From NCBI GenBank assembly GCA_900768045.1, contig CAAGBL010000095.1:8454-72453 (forward strand): a stretch of 64,000 bases of DNA. Direction: 5' to 3'. The translations under genes were made by a program, and so were the position numbers. Below are positions 9,988 to 17,611 of the stretch, piece by piece. The stretch's first letter is position 1; every line of letters starts with the position of its first letter. The stretch is from an uncultured Alistipes sp. (GTDB lineage: Bacteria; Bacteroidota; Bacteroidia; Bacteroidales; Rikenellaceae). The notes beneath the pieces are model-generated. The model ran no database searches and was not told the DNA's origin. It saw only the letters and a program-made list of their open reading frames with translations.

Positions 9988-10324
9988 TAGACCAAAGTTT
10001 ATCGTAGTATTCAAGTTCACGAAGCGACTCCTCACGCTCCGCCTTTGTCATCTTCTTTTTAGGTTTGTTGGGCTTATCCCAAGGGAATGGTAGAATGTCG
10101 GTTGGTTTGAGGTTTTTCTTTTTGGAGTAAGGCTTCAACACCGCCCACATTATAGATCTCGTTTGCTCCCAACCAGCCTTAACCTTGTTATCCTGCTCGG
10201 CTCGCCATTCTGCGTAGATGGCATCAAATTGCGCTGGGGTAAGGGCTGAAAAGTCGTCTATCGACAAGCCCATACACCCAACAGCAATTCCCAACAATTT
10301 ATCAATCGAGACAGGATTTAGTCG
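9959..10324 (-). CDS. tail assembly chaperone, C-terminal part made by -1 frameshift
   Basis: This frame is open from the slippery site at 10,324-10,330 to 9959 but has no good ATG at its beginning; only TTG codons occur before an ATG within the coding sequence. A -1 shift at the heptamer would fuse its 121 residues to the first 104 of the upstream protein, giving about 225 residues. This matches the lambda G/GT arrangement: short chaperone, frameshifted extension, then tape measure. The product is basic (PWDKPNKPKKKMTKAEREES). It overlaps the tape-measure start by 29 bases. Independent translation from TTG cannot be excluded. Confidence 0.8.
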   Translation of the reverse strand, partial: RLNPVSIDKLLGIAVGCMGLSIDDFSALTPAQFDAIYAEWRAEQDNKVKAGWEQTRSIMWAVLKPYSKKKNLKPTDILPFPWDKPNKPKKKMTKAEREESLRELEYYDKLWSNGKESNIRD

Positions 10325-10635
10325 TTTTTTGAGTTCTCGCCATTATCCGCTGCGACCTTCTCCATCACAGCAGCACTGATATCGCCAAGAAGCTGGATAT
10401 AGTCGCCGAACTCCAATCGGTCAGCAAAGTCCTCAAATGAGTAGTTAAACTCCTCCTTGTTGCGGCGGCAGTGAGCCTTCACCACATGGTAGATATATTT
10501 CAGGTTATTCTCGGTATCCTCGGGAGTAATCGCCGAAGCCTCCATACCCGTTTCGTTCTTGAAAGAGAGCATTGCTCCCATAGTTTCGATATAAGGGTAC
10601 TTCTTACCCTCAAAGTTCAAAAATATAGCTTTCAT
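10318..10635 (-). CDS. tail assembly chaperone, short form (gpG-like of lambda type)
   Basis: The 105-residue acidic protein begins MKAIFLNFEGKKYPYIETMG and ends ...NGENSKND. Its place between the tail tube gene and the tape measure, and the slippery heptamer A AAA AAC four codons before the end of the frame, point to the short tail chaperone that coats the tape measure during assembly. The protein family itself is not recognised by sequence. An 11-bp repeat motif lies directly upstream of its start. Confidence 0.8.
   Translation of the reverse strand: MKAIFLNFEGKKYPYIETMGAMLSFKNETGMEASAITPEDTENNLKYIYHVVKAHCRRNKEEFNYSFEDFADRLEFGDYIQLLGDISAAVMEKVAADNGENSKND
10324..10330 (-). promoter_or_regulatory. 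-1 programmed frameshift slippery site A AAA AAC
   Basis: On the minus strand the codons are TCA AAA AAC GAC TAA, so the heptamer is in the correct X XXY YYZ phase. After a one-base backward slip the next codons are CGA CTA AAT CCT, and the frame stays open to 9959. The zero frame stops two codons after the heptamer. Confidence 0.85.
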
Positions 10636-10638
10636 TGT

Positions 10639-10666
10639 TTCGATTGTTATTCAAATGTTATTCGAT
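10639..10666 (-). repeat. 11-bp phased TTTGAA-type repeat, site B
   Basis: Plus-strand units TTCGAT (10,639), TTCAAA (10,650) and TTCGAT (10,661) start exactly 11 bp apart. On the coding (minus) strand they read ATCGAA, TTTGAA, ATCGAA, and the array ends 3 bases before the ATG of the short tail chaperone. Confidence 0.65.
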
Positions 10667-10722
10667 TGTTGGTTGAATAACGGGCGAAGCATTTGCCCCG
10701 CCCGTTAAAGAGTGTTGGGCGA

Positions 10723-11163
10723 TTATGCGACCTCCACAGTCTTAACCTCCCCAGAGTTCTCGAGACTGATTGAGTAGGTTGAGTCGTCATCAGCTGGATC
10801 ACTCTCCTCCAAGGAGGTGATGATAAACTGACCTGTGCGATACTTCTTCGCCTCCTCGCCTCGATACGCATACTTCAAGGTTACAGGCTCACCCTTCTCC
10901 CAAAGGGCAAGCAGGGTGTCATAACCCATCTCGTCATCTGCGAATACGAAGCCTTCGGCTGATACAGACACAGACAGGCCCGATACGCTCTTCTCCTTCC
11001 ACTTACCCGTGTTAGAAGTCTCCTTTGTTGCTCGGTCCTTGGTTTCTGCCTGATTCTGGATAGAACAAGACTTGGAGTGACCGAGGGGCGTGTCATTTAC
11101 GAGTAGAATCATATTACTACCGTGGATATAGCCCTCTTTTTCTGGTGCTACTACTTCTGCCAT
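10723..11163 (-). CDS. phage major tail tube protein
   Basis: The 146-residue protein begins MAEVVAPEKEGYIHGSNMIL. It contains 'NTGKWKEKSVSGLSVSVSAEG' and 'GEPVTLKYAYRGEEAKKYRTG', typical of TP901-1-type major tail tube proteins (phage_tail_2 family). It should form the hexameric rings of the tail tube through which DNA passes. Its place just before the chaperone pair and tape measure agrees. No sheath gene is adjacent, which argues for a non-contractile tail. Its start overlaps the end of the lipoprotein gene by 13 bases. Confidence 0.88.
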   Translation of the reverse strand: MAEVVAPEKEGYIHGSNMILLVNDTPLGHSKSCSIQNQAETKDRATKETSNTGKWKEKSVSGLSVSVSAEGFVFADDEMGYDTLLALWEKGEPVTLKYAYRGEEAKKYRTGQFIITSLEESDPADDDSTYSISLENSGEVKTVEVA

Positions 11164-11852
11164 AGTTTCGTTACTTTATTGATTAGTGTTTTGATAATAG
11201 ACCCTAAACGGGTGCGGTTCCATAAAATACGGATGGCGATACATAATGCCACCCCGAGCACGACACCGCCAAGCAGCCACTTGTGCCAATTGGAAGGCTT
11301 CTTTACAGTCTGCTCGACCTGCTCAGTAGTTCCAGAGCGAGCCATCTCTAATGCCTCATACTCATCGATGAGCTTCTGTTGGTCGAGGATAACATTCCGC
11401 AAAGAGTCAATAGTGCTACATTGTCGGAATACCGTCTGCTCAAAGCGCCAACTTCGGCGGGCGACACTATCACAGTTACCGGTAATCACGATATTATCTC
11501 CTTGCCGCTTCGCCTCCACCGAAGAGCGTCCCTCGCTTGCGTTATATGAGGCACCCTCGGGTAAGTCAAGGAGGTTCTGAGTCGGCACCGTCAGAGAGCT
11601 CGTCTGTGCAGGTACCACCTCCGTGTCCTCCGACTTCGTTGTCGTCTGTTGAGTCTCCACCTGATGGAGTACGGAGTGCTGCTCTGCGTGTGCGGTTTCT
11701 GCCTGAATTACGGCACTTGCGACCTCCTGCACTACCTCGTCCATCGTCTCGGACTTCGAGCTCGTTGATTTGGTCGCGCTGCACGATGCCAGACAAGTCA
11801 TTGCGAGCAAGAGCAGAAGCATAAGGGGGAATCCCCTGATTGTTTTTCTCAT
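11151..11852 (-). CDS. lysis-associated lipoprotein with C-terminal membrane segment (spanin-like)
   Basis: The 233-residue protein has a lipoprotein signal peptide with lipobox L-A-S-C at about residues 21-24. A long Ser/Thr/Glu/Gln-rich region follows, then a helical segment (STIDSLRNVILDQQKLIDEY). A transmembrane segment (WLLGGVVLGVALCIAIRIL) lies at about residues 192-210, followed by a basic tail. A lipid anchor at one end and an inner-membrane segment at the other is the topology of unimolecular spanins such as T1 gp11. The first 287 bases overlap the preceding membrane-protein gene in another frame, reminiscent of Rz/Rz1. It follows the endolysin gene. Spanin function is inferred. Confidence 0.65.
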   Translation of the reverse strand: MRKTIRGFPLMLLLLLAMTCLASCSATKSTSSKSETMDEVVQEVASAVIQAETAHAEQHSVLHQVETQQTTTKSEDTEVVPAQTSSLTVPTQNLLDLPEGASYNASEGRSSVEAKRQGDNIVITGNCDSVARRSWRFEQTVFRQCSTIDSLRNVILDQQKLIDEYEALEMARSGTTEQVEQTVKKPSNWHKWLLGGVVLGVALCIAIRILWNRTRLGSIIKTLINKVTKLWQK

Positions 11853-12132
11853 AGTTTTTCAGTTGTTTGGTTAATGAATCAATTTTGCGTGTTAGAGAGT
11901 CAATTTTACCCTCCATTACCTGTTGGTTGGCGAGCAGTTTAGCATTATCTGCTTTCAACTGCACATTCTCGTTTAGCGTCTCGGTGTACTTCTCCGTTAG
12001 CAGGTCGATGGACTTCTGTAACTCAGACAGAAAATCGTTCTTCTGCTTACGGTGTGCAAAGAACCACGCCACCATTGACGATCCACAGCCACCAACGAAC
12101 AGCAATATGTCTTTTACGGTTTCAAAGTCCAT
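11566..12132 (-). CDS. phage membrane protein with coiled coil (holin or Rz-like)
   Basis: The protein is 188 residues. One N-terminal membrane segment (ILLFVGGCGSSMVAWFFAH) is followed by a long coiled coil (about residues 35-95). The last 90 residues are Gly/Arg/Asp-rich and coincide with the region encoding the signal peptide and N-terminus of the spanin-like lipoprotein in another frame. That composition may simply reflect the overlap. Its position 16 bases after the endolysin gene suggests a lysis function: an inner-membrane spanin subunit or holin. The start has ATG at 12,130-12,132. Confidence 0.7.
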   Translation of the reverse strand: MDFETVKDILLFVGGCGSSMVAWFFAHRKQKNDFLSELQKSIDLLTEKYTETLNENVQLKADNAKLLANQQVMEGKIDSLTRKIDSLTKQLKNYEKNNQGIPPYASALARNDLSGIVQRDQINELEVRDDGRGSAGGRKCRNSGRNRTRRAALRTPSGGDSTDDNEVGGHGGGTCTDELSDGADSEPP

Positions 12133-12147
12133 ACTTGAATCAGTTTA

Positions 12148-12609
12148 TTAGTTGATACCTATCTCTCGGAGCCACGCTGGGACATCAAACGAAGGACACG
12201 CCTTTGCGGATAGAGCGTTATGCCCAACGATTTCGACATCAGGGTGTCGGCGGTGGAAGTCGAGTACATACTGCTTCATTGCCTCCTTCTGTGCCTCGGT
12301 GCGAGTATCCTTGGGAGTTTTGGAGGTCGCAGCACGACCTCCTACATACACAATGTGCCGGGATGTGGAATTGTACCCTTTTGCCCCATTTGTAATCTCC
12401 CACGGATCTACATTCGCATCTTCGTTGTTCGCAACCAAACGCTCGACTGTTCCGTCAAGGTGGAACATATCGGTGTAGCCGACCTGTTGCCAACCTCTAC
12501 CCCCCTTTGAGGCAGGGGAGGTATGCCAATGACGAATATCGTCAGAGGACACCTTACGCCCCTCGGGGGTATCAGTGCAGTGTATTACCAAGCGTTTCAG
12601 TTGTGCCAT
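12148..12609 (-). CDS. endolysin, N-acetylmuramoyl-L-alanine amidase (amidase_2)
   Basis: The 153-residue protein is the length of T7 lysozyme-type amidases. The visible zinc ligands are H10 (LVIHCT), H130 (VGHNALSAKACPSFD) and C138, and catalytic-type residues Y45 and K136 fall at the spacing seen in T7 lysozyme. The enzyme cuts the amide bond between N-acetylmuramic acid and L-alanine. There is no signal peptide, so release needs a holin or similar. It heads the lysis cassette between the capsid and tail genes. Confidence 0.93.
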   Translation of the reverse strand: MAQLKRLVIHCTDTPEGRKVSSDDIRHWHTSPASKGGRGWQQVGYTDMFHLDGTVERLVANNEDANVDPWEITNGAKGYNSTSRHIVYVGGRAATSKTPKDTRTEAQKEAMKQYVLDFHRRHPDVEIVGHNALSAKACPSFDVPAWLREIGIN

Positions 12610-12611
12610 CG

Positions 12612-12968
12612 CTAATCCTCCTTGGGCTCTGCGCCCTCCGGCTCAACAACCTCCTCGGGGGCAGGGTTAGCATCGCCCTCCTCAGGCTGCTCCTTTACCT
12701 TCTTGTCAGCCTTCTTGGGCTTTTGCGATGAACGACCAGCCTTGGGCTTCTCGTCCTCCTTCTTCTCCTCAGGCTTCTCGTCTGCTACCGTTGCAGGTGC
12801 AGGGGTTTCGTTGTCGGCACCTGTGGACAGCTCGATGACCTCACCGAGACCTCGCTTCACGATATCGTTGATGCGAGCAACATCGTCAATGTCGATGATT
12901 GCGCCAGCCTCAAAAATCTGCTTCTTGTTCTCCTTGTTGATAAAGGTCTTCAATACTTTCAGTTGCAT
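12612..12968 (-). CDS. small phage head-region protein with acidic Pro/Glu/Lys tail
   Basis: The protein is 118 residues. The first 50 residues (MQLKVLKTFINKENKKQIFE) form a compact alpha/beta segment ending in 'RINDIVKRGLGEVIEL'. The rest is a low-complexity tail of Ala, Pro, Glu and Lys. The gene lies 23 bases after the major capsid gene and 2 bases before the endolysin gene. In Mu-like phages this slot often encodes a head completion or capsid accessory protein. The tail may be disordered or bind a partner. No firm family. Confidence 0.65.
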   Translation of the reverse strand: MQLKVLKTFINKENKKQIFEAGAIIDIDDVARINDIVKRGLGEVIELSTGADNETPAPATVADEKPEEKKEDEKPKAGRSSQKPKKADKKVKEQPEEGDANPAPEEVVEPEGAEPKED

Positions 12969-12991
12969 ACTACTTCGTTTTAAGGTTAGAC

Positions 12992-13924
12992 TTATGCCTC
13001 AGGGAGTTCGTCTCTCCAATCAGCAAGAACGGTGTGCTCACCGAATGCGATGTTGGTATCTGCCTTCATCAACATCTTGAAGAAGTAACGCTCACCGGCA
13101 TTGGTCAAGCGGTCAATCTTCACGCACTCGAAGTCGTCTGCGAGATTTACAGCTGCCCAGAGGTTCGAGTCGATATCCATCGTTGCGATGGTCGCTACGA
13201 TAACGCCCTGAGGCCAATCTGCCAACGGCTCGATGTTGTACTTCTTGAAGCGAGCCACATTGCTCGAAGTAGGATCTGCACCCTTGTGATGGAGGTCGGT
13301 GAGCTCATCATCGTAGGCATCAAAGTCCTCAATAGACATCAAGAACTTCAAGCCGGGATGGTTGCGGAGAGCCTTAGGAATTGCACGGTGTACCTTGCGC
13401 AACTTCTGAATCATCGTATCCGCACCCGACACATCTGCCTTGACTACATCGCCATCGGCAAGGATACGAGTAAGAATACCATTGAAGAACTGCTCCTCAC
13501 CCTCACCAGCGGTACCGTTGATAAAGTGCCAGCCAAGCTCAAAGTCCACGACCTTGCCCAACTCCTCGAGGAATGCTGCCTGTGCCTCAGCAGGAAGCTC
13601 CGAGAATACGAGGTTGCCCGTAGGCTGCCACTGCTTCCAGAACTTCTCAAACGAGCGAGGATTGAAGGTGGTGAACGCCATAAAGTCCACAGGCTCCAAC
13701 TTGCGCTCATCGATATTGAACGAGCCCTTCGAGTCGCCATCCTCAGGCTGCTCCTTGCGCTTCTGCAAGAACTTGCCAGCTTTCAAGCGAGGAATGTAAA
13801 ATGCCTTCTGCACATTAGGCTCAATGTGGATAAGGCCACGCTTTACCAACTCATTGTTGGTCGTTGCTTTCACGAGAAGTTTTGCTAAAACTTCACCCTG
13901 ATAAGCTGTCTGAATGTTTGCCAT
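12992..13924 (-). CDS. phage major capsid protein
   Basis: The 310-residue protein begins MANIQTAYQGEVLAKLLVKA and lies directly after the protease/scaffold gene, the standard place for the coat protein. Features of HK97-fold capsids include an N-terminal amphipathic arm, a beta-rich middle (VFSELPAEAQAAFLEELGKV) and a C-terminal stretch 'GERYFFKMLMKADTNIAFGE'. It forms the icosahedral head. The identification rests on gene order and general similarity to capsids of Bacteroides Mu-like phages. Confidence 0.85.
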   Translation of the reverse strand: MANIQTAYQGEVLAKLLVKATTNNELVKRGLIHIEPNVQKAFYIPRLKAGKFLQKRKEQPEDGDSKGSFNIDERKLEPVDFMAFTTFNPRSFEKFWKQWQPTGNLVFSELPAEAQAAFLEELGKVVDFELGWHFINGTAGEGEEQFFNGILTRILADGDVVKADVSGADTMIQKLRKVHRAIPKALRNHPGLKFLMSIEDFDAYDDELTDLHHKGADPTSSNVARFKKYNIEPLADWPQGVIVATIATMDIDSNLWAAVNLADDFECVKIDRLTNAGERYFFKMLMKADTNIAFGEHTVLADWRDELPEA

Positions 13925-13953
13925 AGTTTGTACTGTTTTTTGTTGTTATTTTG

Positions 13954-15018
13954 TTACTTTTTGAGGTCCTCACGAATCTCATTCATACGGGCCTCCCACG
14001 CATCAGTTACCTGTGCACCACCCTTGCCGATGATAGTTGCTGCACGGCGTTTAGGCTTCTGTGATGCAAGAATAGCACGGGCATCGTCAGCCTTCTCCGT
14101 GTGGAGCATAGCGACATAGTGCTCACGCTGATCCTCCCCGATGCGACCCTCATCGATAGCGGTCTGCACCTCGGCATCGATAGCAGCTTCCGCCGCCTCC
14201 TTTGCCTTCTGCTCATACTCATCCGCCTTCTCCTTGTAAGCATCACGCTCTTTGGTTACGGCTTCCAACTGCTCCGCCTTCGCCTCCATCTCGGCGATGC
14301 GGTTCATAATAGCTACTTCGTCAGCGCAGTCGCTGAACGAAGGTCTTGATTTGATTTTGTCGATCATTTGTTCGTGTTTGTTAGATAAAACCTTGATTGA
14401 ATTAAGATATTGAGCAGTGTATCGCTCACATAGTTGCTGTTCTGAAAGGGTATCTACAACCTCGACCTTGTTAGGGTCATCGTAGATTGCATCAACAAAT
14501 CCCATAGCCAACGCCTCATCAGCAGTCAGCCAATGGTTCTCGCCGTCCATATACTTTGCACGCACCTCCTCCACGCTCATACCTGTACGCTCGGAGTATA
14601 TACTGCAAAGGATATCCTCAATATCCTCCAGCGTTTGGATATACTCCTTCAACTCATCAGCATTTGCGCTGACGATTACTGACGGGCGATGTATCATTAT
14701 ACGAGCATAACGACTCATCTTTACAGGCTTACCACAGCCCGCAATGAACGAGGCGGTACTTGCTGCAATACAATCAATGTAGATAGTGATATCCGCTTGC
14801 GACTGATGCAAGGCATTGAAGATGGCGATGCCTGTATGCACATCACCTCCGACAGAGTTGATACGCACATCAATCTTTCGATATGTACGCTCTGCCTCCA
14901 TCAGCTGGGCAACTACATCTTGTGCCCTAACATCGGCATAGTTGCCAATCTCGCCATAAAGCAAGATGCAACAGGTGTCCTCCTGAGGACCGGGAATGAT
15001 ATTGAATATGTTTGCCAT
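13954..15018 (-). CDS. prohead protease (ClpP-like) fused to scaffold-like region
   Basis: From MANIFNIIPGPQEDTC at 15,016-15,018 the protein is 354 residues; an upstream Met (15,058-15,060) exists but is less likely. Residues 1-200 form a ClpP/S14-type serine protease: catalytic Ser in 'CIAASTAS' (about 87) and His in 'IMIHRPSV' (about 110). Residues 230-300 are a Glu/Lys/Ala coiled coil typical of internal scaffolding. It should mature the procapsid by self-cleavage and removal of scaffold. It is the first gene of the leftward late operon and diverges from the terminase genes. Confidence 0.92.
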   Translation of the reverse strand: MANIFNIIPGPQEDTCCILLYGEIGNYADVRAQDVVAQLMEAERTYRKIDVRINSVGGDVHTGIAIFNALHQSQADITIYIDCIAASTASFIAGCGKPVKMSRYARIMIHRPSVIVSANADELKEYIQTLEDIEDILCSIYSERTGMSVEEVRAKYMDGENHWLTADEALAMGFVDAIYDDPNKVEVVDTLSEQQLCERYTAQYLNSIKVLSNKHEQMIDKIKSRPSFSDCADEVAIMNRIAEMEAKAEQLEAVTKERDAYKEKADEYEQKAKEAAEAAIDAEVQTAIDEGRIGEDQREHYVAMLHTEKADDARAILASQKPKRRAATIIGKGGAQVTDAWEARMNEIREDLKK

Positions 15019-15077
15019 TTTGCGTTTTGTTTTGTGCAAAATTGGGGCGTGTATCTGCACTTTGCAAATCGCAAAAA

Positions 15078-15126
15078 CATCATAACAAGTTACAATGTTA
15101 TGATGACGCTATAAAGTGTTATGATG
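15078..15126. promoter_or_regulatory. late-gene control region: repeated 9-bp operator half-sites
   Basis: The divergent region between protease and small terminase (15,019-15,188) holds CATCATAAC (15,078-15,086), GTTATGATG (15,097-15,105) and GTTATGATG (15,118-15,126). The first two form a perfect 9-bp inverted repeat with a 10-base spacer, and the third is a direct repeat 21 bases further on. A candidate rightward promoter is TTTG (15,136-15,139) with CAATTTTG (15,160-15,167) 20 bases downstream. The position suggests binding of a late activator or a repressor serving both late operons. Confidence 0.65.
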
Positions 15127-15188
15127 TTTTTCTGATTTGTCAATCACCTATTTAGAGGTCAATTTTGCAAAAGCAAAAGCACAAAACT

Positions 15189-15632
15189 ATGAACAATATG
15201 ACCTCACAACAGAAGCGCCAATGGGCGATGTCGATGTATATTCACGAGAACCGAACACAGGAGGAGATTGCCGATGTGGTTGGGGTATCTCGTCAGACTA
15301 TTATACGCTGGGCAAAAGCCGACAAATGGCACGAACACAAAGCCTCGCTTACTATGACACGAGAGGGGCAAATTCAGGCACTACAACAGCAGATTGTAGA
15401 GATTAACAACAACATTCTTCAGCGAGAGGACGGACAGCGTTATGCCTCGCCAAAAGAGGCTGACACCATCTCCAAACTAACCAATGCCATCAACAAATTG
15501 GAAACCGATGCAGGTATCCACGATGTTGTTAGCGTTGGGCAGCGATTTATTGCGTGGCTACGCCCTATCGACCTCGACCTGACAAAGAGGTTCACACAGT
15601 TGTTCGACTCATTTATTAACTCCTTGATGTAG
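15189..15632 (+). CDS. phage terminase small subunit (HTH)
   Basis: From the ATG at 15,189 (MNNMTSQQKRQWAMSM) the protein is 147 residues. An N-terminal helix-turn-helix (TQEEIADVVGVSRQTIIRWA) is followed by helical segments that would oligomerise, typical of small terminases that recognise phage DNA for packaging. It is 4 bases upstream of the large subunit gene and opens the rightward late operon. A TTG 24 bases upstream is in frame but is less likely as start. Confidence 0.88.
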   Translation: MNNMTSQQKRQWAMSMYIHENRTQEEIADVVGVSRQTIIRWAKADKWHEHKASLTMTREGQIQALQQQIVEINNNILQREDGQRYASPKEADTISKLTNAINKLETDAGIHDVVSVGQRFIAWLRPIDLDLTKRFTQLFDSFINSLM

Positions 15633-15636
15633 CCCT

Positions 15637-17184
15637 ATGAAGCAAATTGACCGTGATGCTCTACGCAAATGGGAGGAACTCAAACGCTCCATATACAACG
15701 ATACGCCCATAGACACCTCGCTATCCCCAGCCGAGGTGGAGAAGCTGCGTATCAAGTTAGAGGCAAATCCTATCGAGTGGATTAAATACCTATTCCCCAA
15801 CTATGCCAAGGCAGAGTTCGCCCCGTTCCATATCAAAGCCATCAAGCGACTCATTAACAATCCCGAGTGGTTTGAGGTGTTGTCGTGGAGCCGAGAGTTG
15901 GCAAAGAGTACCATCGTGATGTTCGTTGTACTCTACTTGGTTCTGACCAAGCGCAAGAACACTGTTATGTTGGCTGCTGCCACCCAGAAGGCTGCTGCCA
16001 AGCTACTTGCCCCATACCGAGCCAATCTTGAAAGTAACCGCCGACTCATTCAGCTGTATGGCGAGCAAATGAGCGTAGGCGATTGGTCGGAGCTCCAATT
16101 CAAAACCAAGCAAGGAGCGTCATTTACAGGTCTTGGTGCCGGTGATGCGCCTCGTGGAGCCCGTAATGAGGCGAAGCGTCCAGATATTCTGATTGTCGAT
16201 GACTTTGATACTGACGAGGATTGCTTAAATCCCGATGTGCTGAATAAAAAGTGGGAATGGTGGGAACATGCCCTGTACCCGACACGCTCGGTATCAGAGC
16301 CAACACTAATTGTATTCTGCGGTAATATCATCGCAGAGGATTGTTGTATCAAAAGAGCTGGAGAAAAAGCCGACCATTGGGATATAGTGAATATCCGAGA
16401 TGCCGAAGGTAAAAGCACTTGGCCATCCAAGAACTCCGAGGAGATGATTGACCGCATACTCTCGAAGATAAGCACTAAGGCAGCACAGGGAGAGTATTTC
16501 AATAACCCTGTTGTCGAGGGTAAAATCTTCTCTACGGTCAAGTGGGGCAAGGTGCCACCACTACGCAAGTTCCCGTTCCTGTGCATCTATGCCGACCCAA
16601 CATCATCGGAGGCGAAAGGCTCTGCCAAGAATAAAAAGGGTTCACTCAAAGCGATGTGGCTGCTTGGCAAGATGGATCGCACTCTTTATGTTATCAAAGG
16701 CTTCCTCGGCAAGATGACCACTGATGAGTTCGTAACGCACTACTTCACGCTGTATCTACACGCACTTATGAAGGGGCAGCGTAACATCTATATGGTGCAG
16801 GAGAATAACTCTCTGCAGGATCCATTTTTTCAACAGGTATTCAAGAAGGTGTTAGCCGCCAAGTGTAAGGAGTTAGGTGTCAATATATCGGTCATACCTG
16901 ATGAGAAAAAGAAGACCGACAAAGCACTGCGTATCGAGGCGAATCTTGAACCTCTGAACCGAGAGGGATTGCTGGTACTCAACGAAGCGGAACATAACGA
17001 CCCGAATATGCAGGGGCTCGAAGAGGAGTTCAAATTCTTTTCAATGTCGCTCAAATTCCACGCTGACGGTGTGGACTGCGTAGAGGGTGGCAATCGCTTT
17101 ATCGATGACAAAATCGGGCAGATGCACCCTATACACACAACATCGTACAAGACAATAGCAAAACGCAATAAATACAGACAATAA
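15637..17184 (+). CDS. phage terminase large subunit
   Basis: The protein is 515 residues. The ATPase domain contains a Walker A-like motif 'SWSRELAKST' (about residues 83-92), a Walker B 'PDILIVDDFD' (about 182-190) and a coupling-type segment 'FCGN'. The C-terminal half carries an RNase H-fold nuclease with Asp in 'LCIYADPTSS'. It powers DNA packaging and cuts at headfuls. It resembles Mu gp28-type terminases. Its stop overlaps the start of the gp36-like gene by one base. Confidence 0.93.
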   Translation: MKQIDRDALRKWEELKRSIYNDTPIDTSLSPAEVEKLRIKLEANPIEWIKYLFPNYAKAEFAPFHIKAIKRLINNPEWFEVLSWSRELAKSTIVMFVVLYLVLTKRKNTVMLAAATQKAAAKLLAPYRANLESNRRLIQLYGEQMSVGDWSELQFKTKQGASFTGLGAGDAPRGARNEAKRPDILIVDDFDTDEDCLNPDVLNKKWEWWEHALYPTRSVSEPTLIVFCGNIIAEDCCIKRAGEKADHWDIVNIRDAEGKSTWPSKNSEEMIDRILSKISTKAAQGEYFNNPVVEGKIFSTVKWGKVPPLRKFPFLCIYADPTSSEAKGSAKNKKGSLKAMWLLGKMDRTLYVIKGFLGKMTTDEFVTHYFTLYLHALMKGQRNIYMVQENNSLQDPFFQQVFKKVLAAKCKELGVNISVIPDEKKKTDKALRIEANLEPLNREGLLVLNEAEHNDPNMQGLEEEFKFFSMSLKFHADGVDCVEGGNRFIDDKIGQMHPIHTTSYKTIAKRNKYRQ

Positions 17185-17609
17185 TGGCAAACTTCATTAC
17201 TACGGAGGATTATAACGCCTCCATACATCAGGAGATATTAGACGCTGTTATACGCTCCGACAGCACAATCATCGAGGTTGTAGAGGATAGAGCCATAGCC
17301 GAGATGCGAGGCTATATGTCTCGCCGCTACGACTGCGACAAGGTATTCTCTGCCGAGGGCAAGGAGCGCAACGAATTGGTGCTAATGATGGCTATTGACA
17401 TCGCCATATATCACCTGTTCTGCATACACAATCCTCGTATGATGTCGGAGATTCGTGTTGAACGATATGAGCGTGCTATCAAGTGGCTCGAAGGAATACG
17501 AAAAGGCGATATCACAGTCGATGGGCTTCCTGAAGTAGAAAGCGAGGTTATGGATACCGCCTCGCAGTTCCAGATACGCAGTAATAGAAAACGAAATAAC
17601 AACATCTAA
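17184..17609 (+). CDS. Mu gp36-like protein (DUF1320)
   Basis: The 141-residue helical protein begins MANFITTEDYNASIHQEILD. The pattern 'AIAEMRGYMSRRYDCDKVF' followed by 'LVLMMAIDIAIYHLF' and 'RYERAIKWLEGIRKG' is typical of DUF1320/gp36 proteins of Mu-like phages, which are considered head-tail connector components. It sits between the terminase and portal genes. Confidence 0.85.
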   Translation: MANFITTEDYNASIHQEILDAVIRSDSTIIEVVEDRAIAEMRGYMSRRYDCDKVFSAEGKERNELVLMMAIDIAIYHLFCIHNPRMMSEIRVERYERAIKWLEGIRKGDITVDGLPEVESEVMDTASQFQIRSNRKRNNNI

Positions 17610-17611
17610 CT

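Noticed and set aside
10645..11100. Overlapping frames opposite or within the tail tube gene
   Set aside because: They share the strand or region of a well-supported gene and have skewed Arg/Ser-rich composition typical of shadow frames.
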